The position numbers and the translations under genes were made by a program. This document shows positions 1-9,178 of a stretch of DNA of 55,975 nucleotides, one piece after another. This stretch comes from Tepidibacillus decaturensis (GTDB lineage: Bacteria; Bacillota; Bacilli; Tepidibacillales; Tepidibacillaceae): positions 2,722,435 to 2,778,409 of the forward strand of contig NZ_LSKU01000001.1 in the NCBI RefSeq assembly GCF_001561915.1, written 5' to 3'. The number at the start of each line of letters is the position of its first letter. The stretch's first letter is position 1. The notes beneath the pieces are model-generated. The model saw only the letters and a program-made list of their open reading frames with translations. It had not been told where the DNA came from and made no database searches.

Positions 1-230
1 ATGCATATGAGTAAAATAATATATTAAGTATTTCCAAAAATTAAAAATTATTTCCCAATCAATTAAGAAAAGGTTTTGTATATTCCATCACACTCCGTCA
101 TCCGTGCCCTTCTATGAATAAAGTTTAAGGAGAGAAGAGCATTTCTGAAGGTCTTAACTTATGGAATATTCAAACCCCTAAATGACAATTGGAAGAAAGT
201 TATACTCTCTCCCTTTCTTATCTTTTAAAA

Positions 231-256
231 AAAACGCCGAAAAAATTCGGCGTTTT
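231..256. terminator. Bidirectional terminator-like hairpin
   Basis: An 11-bp perfect inverted repeat (AAAACGCCGAA, loop AAAA, TTCGGCGTTTT) is flanked by A and T runs on its two sides, so it could stop transcription from either direction. The gene it serves lies outside the window or is absent. Confidence 0.6.
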
Positions 257-334
257 GGTATAAAAAGTAACAGGATTTTTATTTTTTAAAAAAGATTTAC
301 AATATGGAGTGAATAGAGTTTAGAAACAAAAAAA

Positions 335-455
335 TTGGGAAAAAGCTGGTCTAGGAGCTTTCTCCCAAAAGGATGGAGTAAGTATATGTGAAGGTAAGGC
401 GGCCTTAGTTAAGGCAAGCTAAGCAAGTTAGCTTTTAGAAGAATAATTTTCTTCT
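335..455 (+). other. Four stacked hairpins in tadA leader
   Basis: Four inverted repeats follow each other within 120 bases. They are TTGGGA/TCCCAA with inner AAGCT/AGCTT (335-368), GCCTT/AAGGC (402-415, which can also pair with an upstream AAGGC), AAGCTAA/TTAGCTT (416-434) and AGAAGAA/TTCTTCT (437-455). They lie about 150 bases before the tadA start. No riboswitch class is recognised. They could be a structured leader, a small RNA or a decayed RNA gene. Confidence 0.35.
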
Positions 456-469
456 TGATCTAAGAATAA

Positions 470-1084
<615 letters not shown>

Positions 1085-1152
1085 CCTCTTGTCCCTTATA
1101 TATAAGATAAGGTATGATGAAAAAGTATTATTTGTTGGCTTGGAGGGGAATT

Positions 1153-1950
1153 ATGGAGGAGCTTATTAGGGCGATCATACTTGGGATTATTCAGGGATTA
1201 ACAGAGTTTTTACCTGTTAGTTCTACAGGCCATTTGTTACTGGCAAGGAATTTGTTTGGCTTATCTGAAGCAGGTTTATTTTTAGATACAATGTTACATT
1301 TTGGAACATTAGTTGCCGTTTTTATTGTTTTTTGGGATGATATCATTCAATTACTAAGAAAACCATTTAGTAAATTAGCACTTTTAATTATAGTAGGGAC
1401 GATTCCAACCGCAATCATAGGCTTAACCTTTGAAGATTTTTTTGAGGAAATTTCAAAAACTGGGGTTACAGTTGGCTGGGAATTTTTATTTACTGGTTTT
1501 ATTTTATGGCTTGCTGAGACTGCGAAGAAAAGAGGACATAAGAAGATAGACCATATCCAATATAAAGATGCCCTTATTATCGGGACCTTGCAAGGTGCAG
1601 CGATTTTACCAGCGATTTCAAGGTCAGGATTAACCATTGCTGGAGCTTTATACCGTGGTATCGAAAAAGAAACAGCAGCTCGGTTTTCCTTTTTAATTTC
1701 TATTCCTGCTATTTTAGGTGCTGTGGTGTTACAAGGTTTAAAATTATTCAGTGGTAAAGAGATAGAGTCTCTCCATGCAATTGGGGTGATTCCCCTTATA
1801 GTTGCAACTTTATCAGCTGCTTTGTCCGGTTATTATGCCATAAAGTGGATGTTGAGGGTTATTCAAAAAGGTTCTTTAAAGGTTTTCTCTATTTACGTGT
1901 GGATTTTAGGTATAGGGATTCTAATTGCACAATTTTTTGGGAAATGGTAA
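1153..1950 (+). CDS. uppP: Undecaprenyl-diphosphatase UppP (BacA)
   Basis: This integral membrane phosphatase recycles undecaprenyl pyrophosphate to the monophosphate lipid carrier for cell-wall synthesis; it is linked to bacitracin tolerance. The 265-residue protein has both signature motifs: GLTEFLPVSSTGH (residues 15-27, with Glu18 and His27) and PAISRSG (153-159). Several hydrophobic helices are visible. ATG 1153 is preceded by GGAGGGG. An in-frame ATG at 1114 has no binding site. uppP is not normally in this cluster in B. subtilis, so its position beside tadA is a local difference. Confidence 0.95.
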   Translation: MEELIRAIILGIIQGLTEFLPVSSTGHLLLARNLFGLSEAGLFLDTMLHFGTLVAVFIVFWDDIIQLLRKPFSKLALLIIVGTIPTAIIGLTFEDFFEEISKTGVTVGWEFLFTGFILWLAETAKKRGHKKIDHIQYKDALIIGTLQGAAILPAISRSGLTIAGALYRGIEKETAARFSFLISIPAILGAVVLQGLKLFSGKEIESLHAIGVIPLIVATLSAALSGYYAIKWMLRVIQKGSLKVFSIYVWILGIGILIAQFFGKW

Positions 1951-2004
1951 ATTGTTCTACCTATTGAAATTAATTTATGAAGATGCTAAAATATCAAAGT
2001 TAGT

Positions 2005-2096
2005 GGAGAGGTGTCCGAGTGGCTTAAGGTGACGGTCTCGAAAACCGTTGTACGGTATTAGCCGTACCGTGGGTTCAAATCCCACCCTCTCCGCCA
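2005..2096 (+). tRNA. tRNA-Ser (CGA)
   Basis: A class II tRNA of about 92 bases including an encoded CCA. The acceptor stem GGAGAGG pairs with CCTCTCC. The anticodon stem ACGGT/ACCGT carries loop CTCGAAA, giving anticodon CGA (serine, UCG codons). A long variable arm (TACGGTATTAGCCGTA) is typical of tRNA-Ser. The T arm GTGGGTTCAAATCCCAC is canonical. Confidence 0.95.
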
Positions 2097-2115
2097 TAGT
2101 TACATATGATAACCG

Positions 2116-2145
2116 AAACCTCCAATTAATGAGAGGTTTTATTTG
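2116..2145 (+). terminator. Terminator after tRNA-Ser
   Basis: A 7-bp stem AAACCTC/GAGGTTT is followed by a short T-rich stretch, directly downstream of the tRNA. Confidence 0.5.
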
Positions 2146-2168
2146 TCTCCTAAGTCATTGATTTCCAC

Positions 2169-2197
2169 TTGAATAAAGCAGAAGGAATCGTTATAAT
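2169..2197 (+). promoter_or_regulatory. SigA promoter of SRP RNA
   Basis: TTGAAT (2169-2174) and a perfect TATAAT (2192-2197) are separated by 17 bases. Transcription would begin near 2204, some 35 bases before the mature SRP RNA 5' end. This fits the processed precursor known for B. subtilis scRNA. Confidence 0.7.
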
Positions 2198-2239
2198 AAA
2201 ATATGCACCTTTTAAAGGTCACTAAATTTTAATAACAAG

Positions 2240-2510
2240 TTTGTCGTGCTAGATGGGGAGGTAGCGGTGCCCTGTAACCCGCAATCCGCTATAGCGGGGT
2301 TGAATTCCTATTAGCGGGCATCTCCATGTAAGGTCTGACTTATGCAAGTGGTGTTGACAGTTGGGTCCTACGCAACGGAAACCCATGAACCCCGTCAGGT
2401 CCGGAAGGAAGCAGCGGTAAGTGGAATTTTTCGTGTGTTGTGGGGTTGCCTAGCTTGAGCTAACTACATGAGTTCGCTTGGATGGGATGTTCAATAATAG
2501 GTGCACGGCT
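2240..2510 (+). ncRNA. ffs: SRP RNA, long Bacillus type (scRNA)
   Basis: This is the signal recognition particle RNA, which scaffolds Ffh and targets membrane proteins to FtsY and SecYEG. The length of about 270 bases and the Alu-domain start (GGGGAGGTAGCGGTGCCCTGT) match the long form of spore-forming Firmicutes. The conserved helix 8 GGNAR tetraloop region (GTCCGGAAGGAAGCAGC) lies at about 2400-2416. The 3' end ...AGGTGCACGG pairs back with the 5' domain. It sits between tadA and dnaX as in B. subtilis. Ends are estimated from similarity, not mapped. Confidence 0.95.
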
Positions 2511-2531
2511 TTACTATATAATCAATCATTT

Positions 2532-2556
2532 ACACCTTTTGATAGGTGTTTTTTTT
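2532..2556 (+). terminator. SRP RNA terminator
   Basis: Stem ACACCT/AGGTGT with a 6-base loop, then a run of eight T, about 20 bases after the SRP RNA 3' end. Confidence 0.85.
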
Positions 2557-2643
2557 GTCCCCTTATATCAGAAAAGTATCACTTTGGAAAAAGAAGGATT
2601 TTAAATAGGTGAGGTCGAATTAGTAAATAAAAAGGGGGATTGA

Positions 2644-4065
2644 ATGAAGGATGTAAATTTCAAATTACATATGAATGGGGAGAATTTCCTCCAATATATA
2701 CACGAATCTCCAATTGGCTATTTAATTATTGATGGAAATGGATTAATTAAGGCGATCAACCCAATTTTACTTCATGCTACTTACTATAGTGAAGAAGAAC
2801 TTCTAAATCAACCCTTTTCTAAACTTCTTTATTTTGAAGGAACAGCAGAGGAATTCATTAAGAAGCTTTCTAAGTTCCGATCTGAAAATTCTTTAAGATT
2901 ATCATGGAAGGATGTCAATGGAAAACCATGTTATAGTAAAGTTTTGGTTTGGGAAAACAAGCAGGGAACAAAAATGTATGCAATCGCCTTTTTGGATATT
3001 CACAAAGAAAGATATCCCAGCTTAGTATCCCGTTTTGCAGAAAACTTTGTATCAGATATTAATATTGGCCTTATTGTGATTGACCAATCTTTTCATATCG
3101 TAGAGATTAGTTCTTTAGCTTGTAAGTTATTAAATGTTTCAAAGAATGAAGTGGTCAATAAATCGATTGACGAGGTATTTTTTGATGTTCCTGATGAACA
3201 TCGAATTGTACAACGTACATTATTAAATGGAATTACTGTAAAAAATCAGGCAATCGCTTGGTCAAGTAACCAGCAAAAGTTTGACCTTTTAGTCGATTCA
3301 AATATTATTAGGGATGAAACGGGGCATATTGTCGGAGCCTATGTTATTTTTAAAGATGTTACTAATTTAAGGTCTTTGGAACAACAGGTTAGGCAAAGTG
3401 ACCGGTTGGCAACAATCGGACAAATCGCTGCCGGAACTGCGCATGAAATAAGAAATCCCCTAACGTCCATCAAAGGTTTTTTACAAATATTAAAAACGGT
3501 TTTGGTAAAAAATCAGCTTAATAATGAAATAGAATATACTGATATCATGTTATCAGAGATTGAACGAATCAATAAATTGGTAAATGAAATCCTATTATTA
3601 AGTAAGCCTAAAGATGTGATTTATCAAGCGCTTGATATCAATACAGTATTAAAACAACTTTATCCTATTATTCAAAATGAGGGTTTATTACATGGTATTG
3701 AAGTAAACTATGATTTAACGGAATCCTTACCTCTGGTTATTGCGGATTCTGAATTATTAAAACAAGTCTTTCTAAACGTCTCTAAAAATGGAATCGAGGC
3801 AATGTCAGAGGGAGGAATATTGAATATTTCTACAAAAATAGATGAGGAAAATAAAAGGGTTGAGATTGCGATTCATGATAACGGTCCAGGAATTCCCAAT
3901 TATATAGCAGATAAAATATTTGAGCCATTTTTTACAACGAAGCCTACAGGTACGGGATTAGGTCTCTCTATTTGCCAAAAAATCATACATGATCTAGGTG
4001 GATCTATTCGTGTCTCAACAAAAGGGTTCGGTACAACCTTCCAAATTTCCCTTCCTTTTCATTAA
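2644..4065 (+). CDS. Soluble PAS-domain sensor histidine kinase (sporulation-kinase-like)
   Basis: A 473-residue kinase with no membrane segment or signal peptide. Two PAS-like sensor domains (about 10-120 and 135-245) precede a HisKA dimerisation domain with phospho-acceptor His267 in GTAHEIRNPLTSIKGF. The HATPase domain shows an N box (about 375-385), DNGPGIP (G1) and GTGLGLSI (G2). The layout resembles the PAS-based kinases that feed phosphate to Spo0F. No response regulator is adjacent, which fits an orphan phosphorelay kinase, but the partner is inferred only. A strong GGGGG binding site precedes ATG 2644. It occupies the SRP RNA-dnaX gap and is followed by its own terminator. Confidence 0.85.
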   Translation: MKDVNFKLHMNGENFLQYIHESPIGYLIIDGNGLIKAINPILLHATYYSEEELLNQPFSKLLYFEGTAEEFIKKLSKFRSENSLRLSWKDVNGKPCYSKVLVWENKQGTKMYAIAFLDIHKERYPSLVSRFAENFVSDINIGLIVIDQSFHIVEISSLACKLLNVSKNEVVNKSIDEVFFDVPDEHRIVQRTLLNGITVKNQAIAWSSNQQKFDLLVDSNIIRDETGHIVGAYVIFKDVTNLRSLEQQVRQSDRLATIGQIAAGTAHEIRNPLTSIKGFLQILKTVLVKNQLNNEIEYTDIMLSEIERINKLVNEILLLSKPKDVIYQALDINTVLKQLYPIIQNEGLLHGIEVNYDLTESLPLVIADSELLKQVFLNVSKNGIEAMSEGGILNISTKIDEENKRVEIAIHDNGPGIPNYIADKIFEPFFTTKPTGTGLGLSICQKIIHDLGGSIRVSTKGFGTTFQISLPFH

Positions 4066-4073
4066 AAGTATTT

Positions 4074-4100
4074 CCCTTGCTTAAAGCGAGGGTTTTTCTT
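4074..4100 (+). terminator. Terminator of PAS kinase
   Basis: CCCTTGC / GCGAGGG stem (one G-T pair) followed by TTTTTCTTTT. It separates the kinase from the dnaX transcript. Confidence 0.8.
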
Positions 4101-4129
4101 TTGAAAAGATCGATATTTACTTGTATAAT
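4101..4129 (+). promoter_or_regulatory. SigA promoter of dnaX operon
   Basis: TTGAAA (4101-4106), a 17-base spacer and TATAAT (4124-4129), directly after the previous terminator and 32 bases before dnaX. Confidence 0.7.
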
Positions 4130-4161
4130 GAATGAGATAATAAAAAATTGAGGTGTAGAAG

Positions 4162-5847
4162 ATGGCCTATTTAGCGTTATATCGTGCTTGGCGTCCTCAA
4201 ACATTTGAAGACGTTATAGGTCAAGAACATATAACCCAAACCCTTCAAAATGCACTAAGAGAAAACCGATTTTCCCATGCTTACCTTTTTAGTGGCCCAA
4301 GAGGAACGGGAAAGACAAGTACAGCAAAAATTTTTGCTAAGGCAGTAAACTGTGAATTAGGGCCTAGAGAAGAACCTTGTAATCAATGTAAAACATGTAT
4401 AGGTATCACAAAGGGCTTTAATATGGATGTAGTGGAGATCGATGCTGCTTCTAACCGTGGTGTTGAGGAAATCAGAGACCTTCGGGAAAAAGTAAAGTTT
4501 GCACCTACTGAGGCAAGGTACAAGGTTTATATTATTGATGAAGTTCATATGTTAACTACAGAAGCATTTAATGCTTTATTAAAAACATTGGAGGAGCCCC
4601 CTAGCCACGTTATCTTTATTTTGGCAACAACTGAACCCCATAAATTGCCTCTAACCATCATTTCAAGATGTCAACGATTCGATTATAGAAGAGTTTCTGT
4701 CGAGGCGATGGTTACAAGACTAAGTTATATTTCTGACGAAAAGGGATATCAGATTACAAAAGAAGCCTTATCATTGATAGCCTTGCAATCTGAGGGTGGA
4801 ATGCGTGATGCTTTAAGTCTTCTTGATCAGGTTTTAGCATTTAGTGGGGATGAAATTACAGTTGAAGATGTGTTAAGGGTAACTGGCAGAGTTTCATATC
4901 AGGAATTTTCACGGTTAGCCACAAGTATTCTTAAAAGGGAAACTACAAATGTATTACAACAAGTTTCTCAATTACTACAAGAGGGAAAAGATCCAGAAAA
5001 ATTACTTGAAGATTTATTATTTTATTATCGTGACTTATTACTCTATAAATCAGCACCATCACTTGAACAAATCAAAGAAAAGCCATTGATTGATGATCAA
5101 TTTCCCCAAGTGGCAAACAGTTATAGCAATGAACAGTTATTCCAAACGATTGAAACGCTAAATCAATATTTAAATGAAATGAAATGGACGAATCAATCAC
5201 AAATCATTTTAGAACTAGCTTTAGTTAAGGTATCTACCTCTCATCAAAACCAAGATGGACAGTTAAATAGTAAAGAACTAGATGAATTAAAAAGCAAAAT
5301 AAAAGAATTAGAAAGTAAGCTAGAGCATATTCACCAAGCAGAGGCTATTGAAACAGTAAAGGTTGATCATAGACCTATAACACCTTCGCAGCATCATCCA
5401 ACAAATGGGCAAGTTGTTAAACGTCTATTGCAATGGAAATCTTCTTTTTCAGAAGAACGATATCAAAAGCTATTACAAGTGTGGCCCAAAATCCTACAGA
5501 CTGTAAAACAGAGGAAAATTACGGTGCATGCTTGGCTCGTAGATGGGGAGCCAGTTGCGATCTCTTCTGACACTATTGTTATTTCTTTTAAAAACATGAT
5601 GCATCGCGATACAACAGATAAGCCTTCACATCGTCAATTAATTGAGCAGATTATTCTAGATGTTTTCGGTCAGCCTTTTCATATTTATAATATCATGCAA
5701 AAAGATTGGCAACGTTTCCTGGAAGAAAACCAAGATGAAGGTACTCAATCCCTACAGGAAGAACAGGGAGATTCTGACGAAGATGATGAAATCGTAAAGA
5801 AAGCGATTGAGCTTTTTGGAGAGGATTTAATTGTAATCAAAGATTAG
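4162..5847 (+). CDS. dnaX: DNA polymerase III subunits gamma/tau
   Basis: DnaX is the clamp-loader ATPase subunit that assembles the beta clamp and links the replisome parts. The 561-residue protein has Walker [10 protein letters not shown] (about 45-53), a zinc module (C64, C73, C76, C79), Walker B DEVH (about 129-132) and the SRC sensor motif in IISRCQRF. The acidic C-terminal tail is typical of tau. I saw no obvious internal slippage site making a short gamma form. First gene of dnaX-yaaK-recR; the stop is 14 bases before yaaK. Confidence 0.97.
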   Translation: MAYLALYRAWRPQTFEDVIGQEHITQTLQNALRENRFSHAYLFSGPRGTGKTSTAKIFAKAVNCELGPREEPCNQCKTCIGITKGFNMDVVEIDAASNRGVEEIRDLREKVKFAPTEARYKVYIIDEVHMLTTEAFNALLKTLEEPPSHVIFILATTEPHKLPLTIISRCQRFDYRRVSVEAMVTRLSYISDEKGYQITKEALSLIALQSEGGMRDALSLLDQVLAFSGDEITVEDVLRVTGRVSYQEFSRLATSILKRETTNVLQQVSQLLQEGKDPEKLLEDLLFYYRDLLLYKSAPSLEQIKEKPLIDDQFPQVANSYSNEQLFQTIETLNQYLNEMKWTNQSQIILELALVKVSTSHQNQDGQLNSKELDELKSKIKELESKLEHIHQAEAIETVKVDHRPITPSQHHPTNGQVVKRLLQWKSSFSEERYQKLLQVWPKILQTVKQRKITVHAWLVDGEPVAISSDTIVISFKNMMHRDTTDKPSHRQLIEQIILDVFGQPFHIYNIMQKDWQRFLEENQDEGTQSLQEEQGDSDEDDEIVKKAIELFGEDLIVIKD

Positions 5848-5860
5848 GAGGACGAAAGAA

Positions 5861-6172
5861 ATGAAAAATATGAATCAAATGATGAAACAAGTTAAAAAAA
5901 TGCAACAACAAATGGAGAAAGCGCAAGAGGAATTGAAAAATAAAACGGTACAATCCAGTGCTGGTGGAGGAATGGTGACAGTTGTGGCTAATGGTCACAA
6001 AGAGATTGTTAGTATTGAAATCAAACAAGAGGTAGTTGACCCTGATGATATCGAAATGCTTCAAGATTTGGTGATGACTGCGGTTAATGATGCATTAAAG
6101 CAAGCTGATCAATTAATCGCACAGGATTTAGGGAAATATACCAGCGGTTTAAATATTCCAGGAATTTTCTAG
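5861..6172 (+). CDS. yaaK: YbaB/EbfC family nucleoid-associated protein
   Basis: A 103-residue member of the YbaB/EbfC DNA-binding family, always found between dnaX and recR. The N-terminus is Met- and Gln-rich and helical (residues 1-30). It is followed by the conserved core [18 protein letters not shown] and the [11 protein letters not shown] motif. These proteins form tweezer-like dimers that bind DNA. Its exact role in Bacillales is unclear; a link to replication or recombination is inferred from gene position. Binding site AGGAGG precedes ATG 5861. Confidence 0.95.
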   Translation: MKNMNQMMKQVKKMQQQMEKAQEELKNKTVQSSAGGGMVTVVANGHKEIVSIEIKQEVVDPDDIEMLQDLVMTAVNDALKQADQLIAQDLGKYTSGLNIPGIF

Positions 6173-6187
6173 GAAAAAGGAGTACTT

Positions 6188-6790
6188 ATGCAATATTACT
6201 ATCCAGAGCCTATAGCAAAATTGATTGATGGATTTTCAAAGCTTCCAGGTATAGGCCCAAAGACAGCACAACGTTTAGCATTTTATGCGATAACCATGCA
6301 AGAACAAGATGTATTAGATTTAGCAAAAGCTTTAGTACATGTTAAAAAAGACTTACATTATTGTTCTGTTTGCCAGAATATTACGGATGTAGACCCTTGT
6401 CATATCTGCCAAGATAAAACAAGAGATCGGTCTGTCATTTGCGTTGTTCAAGATCCTAAAGATGTTATCGCGATGGAGAGGACGAGAGAATTCAATGGAA
6501 TGTACCATGTTCTCAATGGGGTTATTTCTCCAATGGAAGGCATTGGGCCTGAAGAATTAAAAGTAAAAGAATTATTGGTTCGATTAGGGGATGAACAAGT
6601 AAAAGAATTAATTTTGGCTACTAACCCTAACATAGAAGGGGAGGCAACAGCAATGTATCTATCTAAGCTAGTTAAACCATTTGGTTTAAAAGTTACTCGA
6701 ATTGCCCATGGATTACCTGTAGGTGGCGATCTGGAATATGCAGATGAGGTTACCTTAACAAAGGCGCTTGAGGGAAGAAGAGAATTGTGA
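6188..6790 (+). CDS. recR: Recombination mediator RecR
   Basis: RecR acts with RecO to load RecA on SSB-coated gaps. The 200-residue protein has an N-terminal helix-hairpin-helix ([15 protein letters not shown], about 19-33), a zinc finger (C59, C62, C71, C74) and a Toprim domain (about 82-175). The closing motif is the usual [17 protein letters not shown]. It is the last gene of the dnaX operon, 15 bases after yaaK, and a terminator follows. Confidence 0.97.
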   Translation: MQYYYPEPIAKLIDGFSKLPGIGPKTAQRLAFYAITMQEQDVLDLAKALVHVKKDLHYCSVCQNITDVDPCHICQDKTRDRSVICVVQDPKDVIAMERTREFNGMYHVLNGVISPMEGIGPEELKVKELLVRLGDEQVKELILATNPNIEGEATAMYLSKLVKPFGLKVTRIAHGLPVGGDLEYADEVTLTKALEGRREL

Positions 6791-6816
6791 ATCTTTTAAG
6801 TCAAAATTAAAATATA

Positions 6817-6843
6817 AAAAGGCAGGTTTTTCCTGTCTTTTCT
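6817..6843 (+). terminator. Terminator of dnaX-yaaK-recR
   Basis: AAAAGGCAGG / CCTGTCTTTT stem with a T loop and a T-rich tail, just after recR. Confidence 0.75.
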
Positions 6844-6874
6844 TTTGTATGTAAAATAATCAGGAGGTGAGCGA

Positions 6875-7852
6875 GTGACAGAATTATCTATAAATCCTAT
6901 GATTGACCATCGTAAAGGAAAATTAGACAAAATAGAAAACTTTATGGCCATTTTATTGCTTTTGGGTTTTATTTTAGGGATTATTTTGCAATATTCCACT
7001 TTAGAGTTTATCCCAACTAATGATGATAACTGGCGTATAGAGATTTTAGCAGAGCAATATTACCAATCATTTCATCATATCCTATTATTGTTGTCTCTGA
7101 TATTAACTATTTTACCTTCATTTTTCTTTATTCCTACCTCTCTCCGTATACAATCCCAGTTCATGGGAAGCAGAATCTATAGAGGTAGGGATTTTTTAAG
7201 GTTTATTGGTTGGTCGCAATCCCTTCTGGGTATCTTTTATTTCGTTTCATTTTTTATACCGAGCTACATGTTAGAAAATCAAATATATTTATTATTTGAG
7301 CCTTTTATTGCCCATATATTTATGTTATTCGCATTTCTTTTGACTGTATTTCATAAAAGACAAGGGATTGGGTTGCAAACAGGCTTTTCTTGGTTTAAGG
7401 CACTTATTTTTATTATTGTTATCTATCTTTCGATTGGATTATTTATTGATCTTTTAGTTACAGAACCGATAGCTAAACTATTTGATTTGGAATTGGTATC
7501 ATGGCGGGAAGACCAAATTTCTCAAGAAATTTTAGGCGCTAGTCAAAATGGTTGGTTAGGTTCTATTTTTGAAATTTTAATGATTGGTTTATTGGTGCCG
7601 ATTGCAGAAGAAATTATGTTCAGAGGTCTTATACAAACCATTATTCATCGAAAGCTGGGAAAATGGGTTGGGATGATCCTAACCGCATTATTGTTTGCTC
7701 TCATTCATGTTGATCTTTCATTATTAGCACCTTTATTTGTGATTGGGATGGTATTAAGTTGGCTAAAAGTTTATTTTAATAGTTTATGGCCTCCTATTAT
7801 GTTTCATATTTTAATGAATAGCATTTCTACATTTATCTATTTAATTCAATAG
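6875..7852 (+). CDS. CPBP family intramembrane metalloprotease
   Basis: A 325-residue polytopic membrane protein of the CAAX protease / bacteriocin-processing (Abi) family. The three family motifs are in the C-terminal third: EEIMFRG (about 245-251), FALIHVD (about 277-283) and a final HILMN. About seven hydrophobic segments are seen. GTG 6875 is preceded by a near-perfect AGGAGGTGA. The N-terminal 200 residues are family-poor and their function is unknown. This gene is not part of the B. subtilis cluster. Substrate unknown. Confidence 0.85.
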   Translation: MTELSINPMIDHRKGKLDKIENFMAILLLLGFILGIILQYSTLEFIPTNDDNWRIEILAEQYYQSFHHILLLLSLILTILPSFFFIPTSLRIQSQFMGSRIYRGRDFLRFIGWSQSLLGIFYFVSFFIPSYMLENQIYLLFEPFIAHIFMLFAFLLTVFHKRQGIGLQTGFSWFKALIFIIVIYLSIGLFIDLLVTEPIAKLFDLELVSWREDQISQEILGASQNGWLGSIFEILMIGLLVPIAEEIMFRGLIQTIIHRKLGKWVGMILTALLFALIHVDLSLLAPLFVIGMVLSWLKVYFNSLWPPIMFHILMNSISTFIYLIQ

Positions 7853-7905
7853 CATATTCATCCTCTTTCTCATCTATATATGTAATAGGAGAAGGAGGGG
7901 CCGAT

Positions 7906-8108
7906 ATGGACATAGCTAAAAAAACAAGGAACTGTTGGATGAAATACAAGAAGCAAAAGATGAATGGAAACGAGCACTCATGCAATTTGAATACGCAGAA
8001 CATCCAGATGCAATTGATTTTTCAGCATTTTATATCAAAGCAGCCGAAAGAAGATATATGTACCTTTTAAACAAATATAAACAGTGGATGAGTGAAAATG
8101 GTTTATAG
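7906..8108 (+). pseudogene. yaaL: YaaL family protein (DUF2508), frameshifted in an A7 run
   Basis: This small gene sits between recR and bofA exactly as yaaL does in B. subtilis. ATG 7906 follows a GGAGGGG site. The frame breaks at the A run 7918-7924. One extra A would give a 67-residue, helical, charged protein that opens MDIAKKNKELLDEIQEAK and ends WMSENGL, with the YaaL-like pattern EAKDEWKRAL and AAERRYMYLL. As read, translation stops about 40 codons later out of frame. YaaL has no known function. I take the break as a probable read error. Confidence 0.7.
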
Positions 8109-8141
8109 GTTAGAAAAAGGGAAGCAGAGGAGGGGTCAAAT

Positions 8142-8420
8142 ATGGTTGGCTTAGGTTTAGGTTGGTGGTTTTTAATCCTAATTGTTGGCCTTACGATTGT
8201 CGTATTTTTTGGACAAACTTTGTTAAGATTACTCAAATGGGGATGGTTTGCCCTTATTCGGGTTGCGATTGGCGCTTTATTAATCTTTCTTTTTAATTTA
8301 ATCGGACAACTTATAGCTTTTCAAATCCCATTAAATCCAATCACGGCGGTCATAAGTGGGGTGTTAGGAATACCAGGCGTATTAGCTTTGGCAATCATCA
8401 AATGGCTTATCATCCTCTGA
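8142..8420 (+). CDS. bofA: Pro-sigma-K processing inhibitor BofA
   Basis: BofA is a forespore outer-membrane protein that, with SpoIVFA, holds the SpoIVFB protease inactive until the SpoIVB signal arrives, delaying sigma-K maturation. The 92-residue product has two to three hydrophobic segments. Its C-terminal part contains the family-typical NPITAVISGVLGIPGVLAL stretch. GAGGAGGGG precedes ATG 8142. Order yaaL-bofA is conserved. A strong hairpin follows. Confidence 0.93.
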   Translation: MVGLGLGWWFLILIVGLTIVVFFGQTLLRLLKWGWFALIRVAIGALLIFLFNLIGQLIAFQIPLNPITAVISGVLGIPGVLALAIIKWLIIL

Positions 8421-8433
8421 TAAACAAACTTAA

Positions 8434-8457
8434 GGAGCTAACCCTTTGGTTAGCTCC
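8434..8457. terminator. Convergent terminator hairpin, bofA / membrane gene
   Basis: A perfect 10-bp stem GGAGCTAACC/GGTTAGCTCC with a 4-base loop lies between the convergent bofA and the minus-strand gene. The T-rich tail is better on the minus strand (TTAAGTTTGTTT), so it may mainly serve the minus-strand gene. Confidence 0.65.
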
Positions 8458-8531
8458 GCGCTGCTCTTACTTCTTTTATTTCTGATTCAATTTTTTCTTG
8501 TTCATTATGGGATAATTCCTTTCATTCGGCT

Positions 8532-9047
8532 TTATTGTATTCTATCTGTTTTATATACGGAGATCCCAAAAGGCTCATACTTGATAAGGATATTACTATT
8601 TTTAAGTAGAGTTACTTTAATGAAAAGAAATAAGCGAAATATAAATAAGGATAATACAAAAATAATTGAAAATAATATAGAAAAACTAGGAAACCAAAGA
8701 ATAAACCATATGGAAGAAAAGCAACCTATAAAAAGATAACTTAATTCAAATTGATAGTATTCATGTAACGTTAACATCTTAGCAGGGGTTAAGCCAAACC
8801 AAGGAAGATAAGGGAACCTTAATTTGATCCCTTTTTTAAAAAAATGTAGATACCATATACCCCAAAAAAGGTAGAGAAGATAGTAGATCATCAGCAAAAG
8901 AAACATCTCTGCCCATGCGATGTAGGTTACCATCAGAATTGTTGTCAGTAATCCTTCAAATAACATGGTTAAGTATAAGGTTAACCATATGGGTTTTCTA
9001 CGAAAACGAAAGAGGAGCTGATAATTGAAAACAATTCGATCGTCCAT
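8532..9047 (-). CDS. Unknown four-pass membrane protein
   Basis: I do not recognise this family. The 171-residue product has about four long aromatic-rich hydrophobic segments (about 20-40, 45-65, 100-120, 122-145) and a short polar C-terminus ending VYKTDRIQ. ATG 9047 is preceded by AAGGAGA at good distance, which supports translation. It is the only minus-strand gene in the first 17 kb, set between bofA and the UGD-like gene. An opposing plus-strand frame (8446-8739) looks like a shadow. Involvement in sporulation is possible from context but unproved. Confidence 0.55.
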   Translation of the reverse strand: MDDRIVFNYQLLFRFRRKPIWLTLYLTMLFEGLLTTILMVTYIAWAEMFLLLMIYYLLYLFWGIWYLHFFKKGIKLRFPYLPWFGLTPAKMLTLHEYYQFELSYLFIGCFSSIWFILWFPSFSILFSIIFVLSLFIFRLFLFIKVTLLKNSNILIKYEPFGISVYKTDRIQ

Positions 9048-9095
9048 TAACAATCTCCTTATCCTTTTTACTCTTTTTTATATTTTATCTTAAAT

Positions 9096-9122
9096 TGAGT
9101 GGTTCGTTCACTCATTTTTTTT
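9096..9122 (+). terminator. Terminator-like hairpin before UGD-like gene
   Basis: TGAGTG/CACTCA stem, 7-base loop and a run of eight T on the plus strand. No plus-strand gene ends here, so it could stop antisense read-through from bofA or act in the leader of the next gene. Confidence 0.5.
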
Positions 9123-9178
9123 AAAGACACGATACAATATTTTCTTGACATCATAGAAAGGAGAAAAGAAGTTTCACC

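Noticed and set aside
8446-8739. Plus-strand frame of 97 codons opposite the membrane gene
   Set aside because: It overlaps the convergent terminator stem, has a poor start and is hydrophobic only because it mirrors the opposite gene; the minus-strand frame is longer and has a proper binding site.
9132-9150. TTGACA at about 9144 as a promoter of the UGD-like gene
   Set aside because: No -10 hexamer fits at 16-18 bases; the expected place is taken by the ribosome binding site.
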